A stretch of DNA of 33,626 nucleotides, from NCBI GenBank assembly GCA_002399235.1, contig DHDH01000039.1:71063-104688 (forward strand), given 5' to 3'. Under the pieces are notes generated by a model, which was not told where the DNA came from, did not search any database, and worked only from the letters and a program-made list of their open reading frames with translations. Below, piece after piece: positions 1-8,142 of this stretch; the stretch's first letter is position 1, and every line of letters begins with the position of its first letter. A program made the position numbers and the translations under genes. The stretch is from Firmicutes bacterium UBA4881 (GTDB lineage: Bacteria; Bacillota; DTU065).

Positions 1-2208
1 AACCGTGCTCCAACTCTTCACAGACTAGGAATTCAAGCTTTTGAACCTGTTCTAGTTGAAGGTAGAGCTATTAAACTTCATCCTCTTGTCTGTACAGCCT
101 ATAATGCCGACTTTGATGGTGACCAAATGGCTGTTCACGTACCTCTTTCTGCTGAAGCTCAAGCTGAAGCTAGAATTCTAATGCTTTCTGCCCATAATAT
201 TCTCTCACCTGCTAGTGGTAATCCAATAGCTGTACCTACCCAAGATATGGTTATTGGTTGCTTCTACCTCACTTTAGTTCGCGAAGGTGGCAAGGGCGAG
301 GGTAAAGCTTTCCTCAATATCGACGATGCTATGATGGCTTACGACGAAGGCGATATTGATCTGCATGCCAAAATTAAGGTAAGAGAATGTAAGGGTGGTC
401 CTCGAGAAACAACCCTCGGTAGAATGATCTTCAATAGTGTCTTACCAGAGAATGTAGACTACTATGAACAAGAAATCGGTAAAAAAGACCTGCAGAAGAT
501 TGTTAATGCTTGCTTCCGCAAGTATGGTGCTAACCGTACTGCTGAGGTTCTCGATAGAATTAAATCCTTAGGTTACCATTATGGTTGCCTATCTGGCACA
601 ACTGTTTCTGTTAGCGATATTAAGGTACCAGCACAAAAACCTGAATTGATCGCTAACGCTGAAAACGAAGTTTTACAACTTGAGCAACAACATCGTCGTG
701 GTTTAATTACTGATAACGAAAAATATCATCGTACAACAGTAATTTGGACCGAGATTAAGGACCAAATCACAGAAAAAATGAAGGCTAATTTAGGTAAATG
801 GAATCCAGTCTATATGATGGCTACCTCTGGTGCTAGAGGTAACATGTCACAGCTAGCACAGTTAGCTGGTATGTTAGGATTAGTATCTGACCCGACTGGT
901 AAAGTTATCGAGTTACCTATTAAAGCTAATTTCCGTGAAGGTCTTACAGTTTTGGAGTACTTTATCTCCACCCACGGTGCCAGAAAAGGTCTAGCAGATA
1001 CTGCCTTAAGAACTGCAGACTCTGGTTATCTTACTAGACGCCTTGTTGATGTCTGCCAAGACGTTATCATTAGAGAAGACGACTGTGGTTGTGAGGAAGG
1101 TGTTTGGATCAGCGCTATTGTTGAAGATGGCGATGTTTACGAATCACTCGAAGATCGTATTATTGGTAAACTAGCTTTTGAAGATGTTTATCATCCTGAA
1201 ACTGGTGAACTAATTGTACGTAAAGACGAGGTAGTAAATGAAGCTAAAGCAATGGCGATTGCTAAAGCAGGTATTAAGTCGGTTTATATGCGCTCGGTAC
1301 TCAGTTGCCGTTCCCGCCATGGCATATGTATTAAATGCTATGGTAGAAACTTAGCTACTGGTAATCCAGTAGAAATTGGCGAGGCTGTTGGTATTATTGC
1401 TGCTCAATCAATCGGTGAACCTGGTACTCAGCTTACCATGCGTACCTTCCATACAGGTGGTGTCGCTGGTGACGATATTACCAGAGGTCTTCCACGTGTC
1501 GAAGAGGTTTTTGAGGCTAGAAAGCCAAAAGGCCAAGCAGTAATTACTGAAGTCGAAGGTATAGCTAGAGTAGAAGAGAGCAAGAAAAACCGCAAAATCA
1601 TCATTACTCAAAATGATGGTACCGAAAAAGTCTACCAAGCACCGTTTGGTGCTAGGGTGAAGGTAACTGATGGTGTGCATGTAATGCCTGGTGATAGATT
1701 AACAGATGGTCCAATTAATCCTCACGAACTTCTGCATATTAAGAGTATCCGTGAAATCCAGTCCTATCTGGTTCAGGAAGTTCAAGAAGTTTACCGCTCA
1801 CAGGGTGTTGAGATTGACGATAAACACTGTGAAATCGTGGTAAGACAGATGATGCGGAAGGTTAAAGTTGCTGAAGCTGGGGATACAGGCCTATTACCAG
1901 GTGGACTAATTGATATCTTCGATCTAGATGATATCAATCGCGAGGTTATTGCTAAAGGACAGGTACCCGCAAGCTACAAACCTACAATCTTAGGTATTAC
2001 TAAAGCATCTTTGGCTACAGATAGTTTTCTATCGGCAGCTTCTTTCCAAGAGACTACAAGAGTGTTAACAGATGCCGCTATAAAAGGCAAAGTTGATAGC
2101 TTAATTGGTTTGAAAGAAAACGTCATTATCGGTAAGCTAATTCCAGCAGGTACCGGTATCGATCGTTGCCGATTGACAGATATTATTGTTGAAGATCAAG
2201 AAAAGTAA
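1..2208 (+). CDS. rpoC: RNA polymerase beta' subunit, 3' part (5' end outside window)
   Basis: The frame is open from the first base and codes for the last 735 residues of the beta' subunit, which forms the catalytic half of RNA polymerase. The catalytic magnesium loop NADFDGDQMAVH lies at residues 35-46 of the fragment. The second zinc site is visible as CGC near residue 362 and CRSRHGICIKC near 436-446, followed by the GEAVGIIAAQSIGEPGTQL bridge-helix/trigger-loop region. Full-length homologues are near 1,150-1,200 residues, so about a third is missing upstream. I see no large lineage-specific insertion in this part. The gene would normally follow rpoB. Confidence 0.98.
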   Translation, partial: NRAPTLHRLGIQAFEPVLVEGRAIKLHPLVCTAYNADFDGDQMAVHVPLSAEAQAEARILMLSAHNILSPASGNPIAVPTQDMVIGCFYLTLVREGGKGEGKAFLNIDDAMMAYDEGDIDLHAKIKVRECKGGPRETTLGRMIFNSVLPENVDYYEQEIGKKDLQKIVNACFRKYGANRTAEVLDRIKSLGYHYGCLSGTTVSVSDIKVPAQKPELIANAENEVLQLEQQHRRGLITDNEKYHRTTVIWTEIKDQITEKMKANLGKWNPVYMMATSGARGNMSQLAQLAGMLGLVSDPTGKVIELPIKANFREGLTVLEYFISTHGARKGLADTALRTADSGYLTRRLVDVCQDVIIREDDCGCEEGVWISAIVEDGDVYESLEDRIIGKLAFEDVYHPETGELIVRKDEVVNEAKAMAIAKAGIKSVYMRSVLSCRSRHGICIKCYGRNLATGNPVEIGEAVGIIAAQSIGEPGTQLTMRTFHTGGVAGDDITRGLPRVEEVFEARKPKGQAVITEVEGIARVEESKKNRKIIITQNDGTEKVYQAPFGARVKVTDGVHVMPGDRLTDGPINPHELLHIKSIREIQSYLVQEVQEVYRSQGVEIDDKHCEIVVRQMMRKVKVAEAGDTGLLPGGLIDIFDLDDINREVIAKGQVPASYKPTILGITKASLATDSFLSAASFQETTRVLTDAAIKGKVDSLIGLKENVIIGKLIPAGTGIDRCRLTDIIVEDQEK

Positions 2209-2230
2209 TGCTAAACTAGTTGTAGTTTAC

Positions 2231-2265
2231 GGGAAGGTGTCAAGTCAATTTATTGACACCTTCCC
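2231..2265 (+). terminator. 13-bp hairpin after rpoC, U-tract weak
   Basis: A perfect 13-bp stem (GGGAAGGTGTCAA at 2231-2243, its complement at 2253-2265) with a 9-nt loop sits 22 nt after the rpoC stop. The following bases (CATTTAAATG) are not a real T-run, so termination may be partial. The right arm contains the -35 box of the promoter listed next. Confidence 0.55.
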
Positions 2266-2282
2266 CATTTAAATGATATACT
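2253..2282 (+). promoter_or_regulatory. Sigma-A-type promoter for the L7Ae-rpsL-rpsG genes
   Basis: TTGACA at 2253-2258 and TATACT at 2277-2282 are separated by 18 nt. A start near 2289 would give a leader of about 35 nt before the L7Ae-like gene. The -35 hexamer lies inside the right arm of the post-rpoC hairpin. Confidence 0.6.
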
Positions 2283-2322
2283 TTTGGAGTACGCCATAAA
2301 TTGGGTGAGAGGAGGCTTTGGC

Positions 2323-2574
2323 ATGCCTCTAGACCAGCTAAAGGCGGCTAGTAATAAAGCTATTGGCACTAAGCAAGTGCTAAAAGCAATTGAAAGTGAA
2401 GAAGCTTCACTAGTTTTTGTTGCCCAGGATGCCGATGCCCAAATGATTATGTCACTAAAAAGAAGCTGCGAAAAACATAGCATCAAGTTTGTCGTGGTTT
2501 CCAGCAAAACTCAGCTGGGCCAGGCATGTGGCATAGATGTAGGAGCCGCATCAGCGGCTATCCTTAGAGCGTAA
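2323..2574 (+). CDS. L7Ae-family kink-turn-binding ribosomal-like protein (YbxF type)
   Basis: This 83-aa protein matches the small bacterial L7Ae/YbxF family, which binds kink-turn RNA and sits upstream of rpsL in many Bacillota. The family core is visible as NKAIGTKQVLKAIE near the N terminus, then LVFVAQDAD and the ACGIDVGAASAAI C-terminal segment. I chose ATG at 2323 because GAGAGGAGG ends 6 nt upstream. An upstream in-frame TTG at 2284 has no ribosome binding site and would add 13 atypical residues. The exact role in bacteria is not settled. Assignment to the family is firm and to a specific function is not. Confidence 0.9.
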   Translation: MPLDQLKAASNKAIGTKQVLKAIESEEASLVFVAQDADAQMIMSLKRSCEKHSIKFVVVSSKTQLGQACGIDVGAASAAILRA

Positions 2575-2594
2575 GACCGGAAGGAGGTGGCAGA

Positions 2595-3014
2595 ATGCCA
2601 ACAATTAATCAGCTGATCCGTAAAGGTAGACAGACCAAGGAAAAGAAAAGCGCTTCTCCGGCTCTTCTCTTTGTACAGAATACCTTGAAGGATAAGGAGC
2701 TAGAGATGCCCAAGGGTTCTCCGCAAAAGAGAGGCGTTTGCACTAAGGTGTCTACCATGACACCAAAGAAACCAAACTCCGCTTTAAGAAAGATCGCCCG
2801 TGTCCGCTTGACCAATGGTATTGAAGTATCCTCCTACATTCCTGGCGAAGGCCACAACCTGCAGGAGCACTCCGTAGTACTTATCAGAGGCGGCCGCGTC
2901 AAAGACTTGCCTGGCGTCCGTTATCATATTGTCAGAGGTACAATGGATACTGCTGGTGTAAAAGATCGCCGTCAGGGACGTTCTAAATATGGTGCTAAGA
3001 AGCCTAAAGAATAA
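2595..3014 (+). CDS. rpsL: 30S ribosomal protein S12
   Basis: S12 lies at the decoding centre. The 139-aa length is the longer Bacillota form. The decoding loop TPKKPNS places lysines at 58 and 59, and GGRVKDLPG places lysine at 103. These correspond to E. coli K42/K43 and K88, the common sites of streptomycin-resistance changes, and all are wild type here. The start is ATG with GGAAGGAGGTGG just upstream. It follows the L7Ae-like gene by 20 nt and precedes rpsG by 24 nt, so the three are probably co-transcribed. Confidence 0.98.
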   Translation: MPTINQLIRKGRQTKEKKSASPALLFVQNTLKDKELEMPKGSPQKRGVCTKVSTMTPKKPNSALRKIARVRLTNGIEVSSYIPGEGHNLQEHSVVLIRGGRVKDLPGVRYHIVRGTMDTAGVKDRRQGRSKYGAKKPKE

Positions 3015-3038
3015 TCGCAAAAAGGAGGTTAATATAAG

Positions 3039-3509
3039 ATGCCAAGGCGTGGACACGTACCTAAGAGATACGTTCTGCCAGACCCAATTTACCATAGTCC
3101 CGTTTTAAGCCAGTTTATAAATAAACTGATGCTTGATGGTAAAAAAGGTACTGCAGAATCGATTATTTATGGTGCCTTGGATATCGTGGCCGAGAAAAAT
3201 GGCCAGGATCCAATTGAGGTACTTAATAAAGCTCTTGATAATGTAATGCCAGTTGTAGAAGTCAAAGCTCGCCGTGTTGGTGGTGCCACTTATCAGGTAC
3301 CAGTAGAAGTTCCTAGCAATCGTCGCATGGCTTTAGCTATGAGATGGATGATACAGAACTCCAGAGATCGCAGCGAGGATACTATGGCTGCAAAGATGGC
3401 TGGCGAAATTATTGATGCTGCCAATAATACTGGCGGTTCAGTTAGAAAAAAAGAAGATACTCACCGCATGGCCGAGGCCAACAAAGCTTTTGCTCATTAT
3501 CGTTGGTAG
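3039..3509 (+). CDS. rpsG: 30S ribosomal protein S7
   Basis: S7 nucleates assembly of the 3' major domain of 16S rRNA and forms part of the E site. The 156-aa length and motifs (MPRRGHVPKR start, GGATYQVPVEV, RRMALAMRWM, THRMAEANKAFAHYRW end) are typical. AAAAAGGAGG lies upstream of the ATG. In E. coli S7 represses its own mRNA between rpsL and rpsG. Here that spacer is only 24 nt and shows no obvious binding structure. An unusual 200-nt gap follows before fusA. Confidence 0.98.
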   Translation: MPRRGHVPKRYVLPDPIYHSPVLSQFINKLMLDGKKGTAESIIYGALDIVAEKNGQDPIEVLNKALDNVMPVVEVKARRVGGATYQVPVEVPSNRRMALAMRWMIQNSRDRSEDTMAAKMAGEIIDAANNTGGSVRKKEDTHRMAEANKAFAHYRW

Positions 3510-3711
3510 GCTACTGCCCGGCCGTGGGTCAGGGCAGGATAAGGAGGCACCTGCTCATACCACTGGCGGTCTCCCGACCATTTATAAGCATCAATGCTTG
3601 GGGGTCGGTCTGGGGTCAGGTATTCGCACCCTTATTTGAGCATGGTAACCGTCAGACGATAGACTGGCCTGGCTATTGGCGAGACTCACTAGTGTAAGGA
3701 GGGGAAAGTGG
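3510..3711 (+). promoter_or_regulatory. Structured rpsG-fusA intergenic region
   Basis: This 202-nt spacer looks richer in G and C than its flanks and contains perfect inverted repeats. CTGCCC at 3514-3519 pairs with GGGCAG at 3532-3537. CCGACC at 3574-3579 pairs with GGTCGG at 3603-3608, enclosing AAGCAT/ATGCTT at 3586-3599. AAGGAGG at 3541-3547 has no start codon at useful distance. I see no convincing promoter and no T-run. It may be an RNA regulatory element for fusA-tuf, but the function is inferred only from structure and position. Confidence 0.4.
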
Positions 3712-5781
3712 GTGCCTAGAGAGTTCCCACTCGAAAAAACTCGCAATATCGGCATTATGGCCCATATTGACGCAGGAAAAACTACGACAACAGAAAGAAT
3801 TCTGTTTTATACAGGGAAAGTTCATAAGATGGGCGAAACCCATGAGGGTGCCGCTACTATGGACTGGATGGTGCAAGAACAAGAGAGAGGCATTACCATT
3901 ACTTCAGCAGCTACAACGTGCCAATGGAAAAATCATAGAATCAATATTATCGATACGCCCGGCCACGTTGATTTCACTGTTGAGGTAGAACGGTCACTTA
4001 GAGTGCTCGATGGAGCTGTGGCTGTTTTCTGTGCTGTTGGTGGTGTTGAACCACAATCAGAAACTGTCTGGAGACAGGCAGATCATTATAAGGTTCCTAG
4101 AATAGCCTTTATTAACAAAATGGATCGAACTGGTGCGGACTTTTTCAGAGTAGTAGATATGATTTCTGATAGACTAGCTGCTCGTCCAGTACCTCTTCAA
4201 ATTCCTATCGGTGCTGAAGATAACTTCAAAGGCATGGTAGACCTTATTACTAATAAAGCAATCATCTATATAGACGATTTAGGAACTAAGTCTGAAGAAG
4301 ATCCAATTCCAGATGATTTAGTTGATTTAGTCGCCGAGAAAAGGCAAGAGATGATTGAAGCTGTTGTAGAAACCGATGAGGATCTGATGACTCGCTATTT
4401 AGAGGGCGAAGAAATTAGTGAATCAGAAATTAAAGCGGCTATTAGAAAAGCCACTTGTAAAAACATTATTGTTCCAGTACTCTGTGGTTCAGCCTTTAAA
4501 AATAAGGGCGTACAGAGATTACTTGATTCCATTGTCGACTACTTACCATCACCTTTGGATGTAGACGATGTCAAAGGAACTATACCTGGAACAGAGGATG
4601 TAGTTACAAGGAAATCATCTGAAGATGAACCTTTCGCGGCTTTGGCCTTTAAGATTATGACGGACCCTTTTATAGGTAAACTTTGTTATTTTAGAGTTTA
4701 CTCGGGTACTTTAGATGCTGGTTCCTATGTCCTTAACTCAACTAAGGGTAAGAAAGAACGCATTAGTCGCATTTTGCTTATGCACGCTAACCACAGACAA
4801 GAAGTGGAAACGGTTTATGCTGGCGACATTGCTGCAGGTGTAGGTCTCAAGTTTACTTCTACAGGCGACACTCTCTGTAGTGAAAATAAGCCGATAGCAC
4901 TTGAGTCTATGACCTTCCCAGAACCAGTTATCGATATCGCCATTGAACCAAAAACAAAAAATGATCAAGATAAACTTTCTCAAGCACTTCAACGCTTGGC
5001 GGAAGAAGACCCAACTTTCCGTGTCAGCACAAACGAAGAAACTGGCCAGACAATTATTGCTGGTATGGGTGAACTCCACTTGGAGATCATCGTTGACAGA
5101 CTTTTAAGAGAGTTTAGGGTTGGAGCTAATGTTGGTAACCCACAGGTTGCTTACAGAGAAACAATTTCTAAACCAGTTCGTGCTGAAGGTAAGTTTATTA
5201 GACAGTCTGGTGGTCGTGGCCAATACGGTCATTGTGTTTTGGCGATGAAACCAAACGAGCCAGGCAAAGGATTTGTTTTTGAAAATAAAATTGTTGGTGG
5301 CGTCGTACCTAAAGAATACGTTGGTCCAATTCAAGCTGGTATTGAGGAAGCAATGAATTCTGGTGTCTTAGCTGGGTTCCCAGTAGTCGATGTCATTGTT
5401 AGCCTTGTAGATGGTTCTTACCATGAGGTTGACTCTAGTGAAATGGCATTTAAGATTGCAGGTTCCATGGGCTTTAAGGATGGAGCTAACAAAGCTGGCC
5501 CAGTTTTACTTGAGCCTGTTATGAAGGTTGAAGTAGTTACTCCAGATGATTTCTTAGGCGATGTTATGGGTGATTTAAACAGTAGGCGTGGACGTATTGA
5601 GGGCATGAGCCAACGCCCAGGCGCACAAGAAGTGCGTGCAATTGTTCCGCTTGCTGAGATGTTTGGCTATGTGAACCAACTTCGTTCCATTACACAAGGA
5701 CGTGCAAACTACGTTATGACATTCTCTCACTACGAACAGGTTCCAGCCAGTATAGCTGAAGCTATTATTAAAAAGGGTTAA
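3712..5781 (+). CDS. fusA: Elongation factor G
   Basis: EF-G is the GTPase that drives translocation and, with RRF, ribosome recycling. The 689-aa protein has G1 AHIDAGKT at residues 17-24, the G3 DTPGHVDF and G4 NKMD motifs, then domains II-V ending near the family norm. I chose GTG at 3712 because AAGGAGGGG (3696-3704) ends 7 nt upstream and the next residues, PREFPLEKTRNIG, are the conserved N terminus. An upstream TTG at 3676 lacks such support. It is followed by tuf after 25 nt, the usual fusA-tuf pair. Confidence 0.98.
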   Translation: MPREFPLEKTRNIGIMAHIDAGKTTTTERILFYTGKVHKMGETHEGAATMDWMVQEQERGITITSAATTCQWKNHRINIIDTPGHVDFTVEVERSLRVLDGAVAVFCAVGGVEPQSETVWRQADHYKVPRIAFINKMDRTGADFFRVVDMISDRLAARPVPLQIPIGAEDNFKGMVDLITNKAIIYIDDLGTKSEEDPIPDDLVDLVAEKRQEMIEAVVETDEDLMTRYLEGEEISESEIKAAIRKATCKNIIVPVLCGSAFKNKGVQRLLDSIVDYLPSPLDVDDVKGTIPGTEDVVTRKSSEDEPFAALAFKIMTDPFIGKLCYFRVYSGTLDAGSYVLNSTKGKKERISRILLMHANHRQEVETVYAGDIAAGVGLKFTSTGDTLCSENKPIALESMTFPEPVIDIAIEPKTKNDQDKLSQALQRLAEEDPTFRVSTNEETGQTIIAGMGELHLEIIVDRLLREFRVGANVGNPQVAYRETISKPVRAEGKFIRQSGGRGQYGHCVLAMKPNEPGKGFVFENKIVGGVVPKEYVGPIQAGIEEAMNSGVLAGFPVVDVIVSLVDGSYHEVDSSEMAFKIAGSMGFKDGANKAGPVLLEPVMKVEVVTPDDFLGDVMGDLNSRRGRIEGMSQRPGAQEVRAIVPLAEMFGYVNQLRSITQGRANYVMTFSHYEQVPASIAEAIIKKG

Positions 5782-5806
5782 TAAACCTAAAAAGGAGGCT
5801 ATAAAA

Positions 5807-7000
5807 ATGGCTAAGGCGAAATTTGAGCGTAATAAGCCACACGTTAACATTGGTACCATTGGTCACGTTGACCATGGTAAGACAACACTTACTGCTGCTA
5901 TCACAAATTATCTTTCTTCTAAGGGCTATGCTCAAGCTAAAAAATATGATGAGATTGACGCTGCTCCTGAAGAGAAAGAGCGTGGAATTACTATTAACAC
6001 TTCTCACGTTGAGTACGAGACGGATAACCGTCACTATGCTCACGTAGACTGCCCGGGCCACGCTGACTATGTTAAAAACATGATTACTGGTGCTGCTCAG
6101 ATGGACGGTGCTATCCTAGTAGTTTCCGCCGCTGACGGTCCAATGCCACAGACCAGAGAGCACATCTTGCTCGCTCGTCAGGTTGGTGTTCCAGCTATCG
6201 TTGTTTTCCTTAACAAAGCTGACATGGTCGACGATCCTGAACTTATCGAGCTTGTTGAAATGGAAGTTCGTGAGCTTCTCGATCAATATGAGTTCCCTGG
6301 TGATGATACACCTATCATCATTGGTTCAGCTCTTAAAGCACTTGAGAGTGGCGATCTCAACGATAAATGGAATCAAGCCATTGGCAAGCTCATGGAAACT
6401 GTTGACCAATATGTTCCACAACCAGAGCGCGAGGTTGACAAACCTTTCTTGATGCCTGTTGAGGACGTATTCACCATTACTGGTCGTGGTACCGTTGCTA
6501 CCGGTCGTGTAGAACGTGGTTCCATCAAGGTCAGCGATCCTGTAGAAATCGTTGGTATTCATGCAACCAAGAACTCTGTTGTAACTGGTGTTGAGATGTT
6601 CCGTAAGATTTTGGATACAGCTGAAGCTGGTGACAACATTGGTATCTTGCTTCGTGGTATTGAGCGTAAGGATATTGAACGTGGTCAGGTTGTTGCCAAG
6701 CCAGGTTCTATCACACCTCATACTAAGTTTGAAGCCAACGTTTACGTTTTGAAAAAAGAAGAAGGTGGCCGTCACAAGCCTTTCTTCTCTGGTTACCGTC
6801 CACAGTTCTATTTCAGAACTACTGACGTAACTGGCAGCATCACCTTACCTGAAGGTGTTGAAATGGTTATGCCTGGCGATAATATTACAATGACTGTTGA
6901 GCTCATTGCACCTATTGCTATGGAAGAGAACCTCCGCTTCGCTATCCGCGAAGGTGGTCATACGGTTGGTGCTGGTGTTGTTAGTAAGATTATTAAGTAA
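5807..7000 (+). CDS. tuf: Elongation factor Tu
   Basis: EF-Tu delivers aminoacyl-tRNA to the ribosomal A site as a GTP complex. The 397-aa length is standard. G1 GHVDHGKT is at residues 19-26, with DCPGHADY (G3) and NKAD (G4) following, and beta-barrel domains 2 and 3 complete. The ATG has AAAAAGGAGG 7-8 nt upstream. The gene ends the str cluster and is followed by a strong intrinsic terminator. Only one tuf copy is in this window; a second elsewhere cannot be excluded. Confidence 0.98.
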   Translation: MAKAKFERNKPHVNIGTIGHVDHGKTTLTAAITNYLSSKGYAQAKKYDEIDAAPEEKERGITINTSHVEYETDNRHYAHVDCPGHADYVKNMITGAAQMDGAILVVSAADGPMPQTREHILLARQVGVPAIVVFLNKADMVDDPELIELVEMEVRELLDQYEFPGDDTPIIIGSALKALESGDLNDKWNQAIGKLMETVDQYVPQPEREVDKPFLMPVEDVFTITGRGTVATGRVERGSIKVSDPVEIVGIHATKNSVVTGVEMFRKILDTAEAGDNIGILLRGIERKDIERGQVVAKPGSITPHTKFEANVYVLKKEEGGRHKPFFSGYRPQFYFRTTDVTGSITLPEGVEMVMPGDNITMTVELIAPIAMEENLRFAIREGGHTVGAGVVSKIIK

Positions 7001-7020
7001 CAACCTAGTTCCCATGTCGA

Positions 7021-7063
7021 GGTAGCGGCTAAGGCCCGCCTTTCGCCGCTACCCACTTTTTTT
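7021..7063 (+). terminator. Intrinsic terminator after tuf
   Basis: GGTAGCGGC (7021-7029) pairs perfectly with GCCGCTACC (7045-7053). An inner AAGGC/GCCTT stem extends the hairpin, and seven T residues follow at 7057-7063. This is the strongest terminator in the ribosomal part of the window. Confidence 0.85.
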
Positions 7064-7069
7064 GCGACC

Positions 7070-7083
7070 TTGACAAATGTCAA
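7070..7083. repeat. Short dyad TTGACA-AA-TGTCAA before rpsJ
   Basis: A perfect 6-bp dyad with a 2-nt centre lies between the tuf terminator and the rpsJ ribosome binding site. It could be an operator or a small RNA stem. It resembles a -35 box but has no -10 at a usable distance before the start codon. Confidence 0.35.
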
Positions 7084-7101
7084 TAAAGGAGGGAACAGTA
7101 A

Positions 7102-7407
7102 ATGAAACAGAAGATACGTATTCGCCTCAAGGCTTTTGACCATGTAGTTCTAGACCAATCAGCTCGCAAGATTGTCGAAACAGCTGAGAAGACTGGAGCT
7201 AAGGTCGCTGGGCCAATTCCTCTCCCAACAGAGAGAAATATCTATACAATACTACGTTCTGTTCACGTTCACAAAGATTCACGTGAGCAATTTGAGATGA
7301 GAACACATAAAAGACTCATCGACATTCTCGAGCCCAACGCTAAAACCGTTGATGCTCTAATGAGACTAGACCTGCCTGCAGGTGTGGATATCGAGATTAA
7401 GCTCTAA
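7102..7407 (+). CDS. rpsJ: 30S ribosomal protein S10
   Basis: S10 belongs to the 30S head and, as NusE, to the transcription antitermination complex. The 101-aa protein shows the family features RIRLKAFDH near the N terminus and the long loop PTERNIYTILRSVHVHKDSR. The ATG follows AAAGGAGGG. It is the first gene of the S10-spc-alpha run. A terminator lies just upstream and no clear promoter falls between, so how the operon is transcribed is not evident. Confidence 0.97.
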   Translation: MKQKIRIRLKAFDHVVLDQSARKIVETAEKTGAKVAGPIPLPTERNIYTILRSVHVHKDSREQFEMRTHKRLIDILEPNAKTVDALMRLDLPAGVDIEIKL

Positions 7408-7483
7408 GGTTCCCTCCTGGATTCAGGTGGGGCAACTCTCCTCACATGCAGTTGGCATAAGAGGCAGTAAGGAGGTGTAGATA

Positions 7484-8110
7484 ATGCCCAAAGCAATTCT
7501 TGGCAGAAAAGTAGGTATGACACAAGTTTTTGCTGAAGACGGAACAGTTATTCCTGTAACTGTTATCGAAGCTGGTCCATGTAAGGTTATTCAAGTAAAG
7601 ACTGCTGAGGTTGATGGCTACGAAGCTGTGCAGATAGGATTTGGCGCAGTTAATGAAAAAAAGGTTAATAAACCTCTTGAAGGTCACTACAAAAAAGCAT
7701 CCACTAATCCAACTCGTTATCTGAGAGAAGTTGAACTCGATGAAAACGAAGAGTTAAAAGCAGGCGATGTCATTAAGGCCGACCTCTTCAAAGAGGGCGA
7801 TATTGTTGATGTCACTGGTACTTCCAAAGGACACGGATTTAGTGGTACAGTGAAACAATGGAATTTTAAGATTGCCGCCAGAGCTCATGGTTCTAAATAC
7901 CATAGAGGCGTCGGTTCTTTAGGCTCCATTGATCCAGCTCGTATCTTCAAAGGAAGAAAGATGCCTGGTCGCTATGGTAATGAGAGGGTTACTATTCAAA
8001 ATCTCGTTGTTGTAGCAGTTGATGCTGACAAGAATCTTCTTCTTGTTAGAGGTTCTGTACCAGGTATCAAAGGCAGTCTGGTAACTGTTCGTAAGGCTGT
8101 TAAAGCCTAA
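7484..8110 (+). CDS. rplC: 50S ribosomal protein L3
   Basis: L3 is an early assembly protein whose loop reaches toward the peptidyl transferase centre. The protein starts MPKAILGRKVGMTQVF and is 208 aa. The conserved central loop SKGHGFSGTVKQWNF and HGSKYHRGVGS are present. GTAAGGAGGTG precedes the ATG. A 76-nt spacer separates it from rpsJ, longer than most gaps in this operon, and contains a hairpin at about 7413-7433. Confidence 0.97.
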   Translation: MPKAILGRKVGMTQVFAEDGTVIPVTVIEAGPCKVIQVKTAEVDGYEAVQIGFGAVNEKKVNKPLEGHYKKASTNPTRYLREVELDENEELKAGDVIKADLFKEGDIVDVTGTSKGHGFSGTVKQWNFKIAARAHGSKYHRGVGSLGSIDPARIFKGRKMPGRYGNERVTIQNLVVVAVDADKNLLLVRGSVPGIKGSLVTVRKAVKA

Positions 8111-8142
8111 TCTCACTAGTTACAGGAAAGGAGGCAGCAAAA

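Noticed and set aside
3503..3697. Open frame in the rpsG-fusA spacer
   Set aside because: No ribosome binding site before its start, an overlap with rpsG and fusA ends, and no family likeness. The structure of the spacer is a better explanation.
3510..3711. tRNA in the rpsG-fusA gap
   Set aside because: Short stems are present, but there is no cloverleaf and no TTCGA-type T loop at the right place.
7070..7101. TTGACA before rpsJ as an S10 promoter
   Set aside because: No -10 box 15-19 nt downstream, and transcription would begin at or after the start codon.
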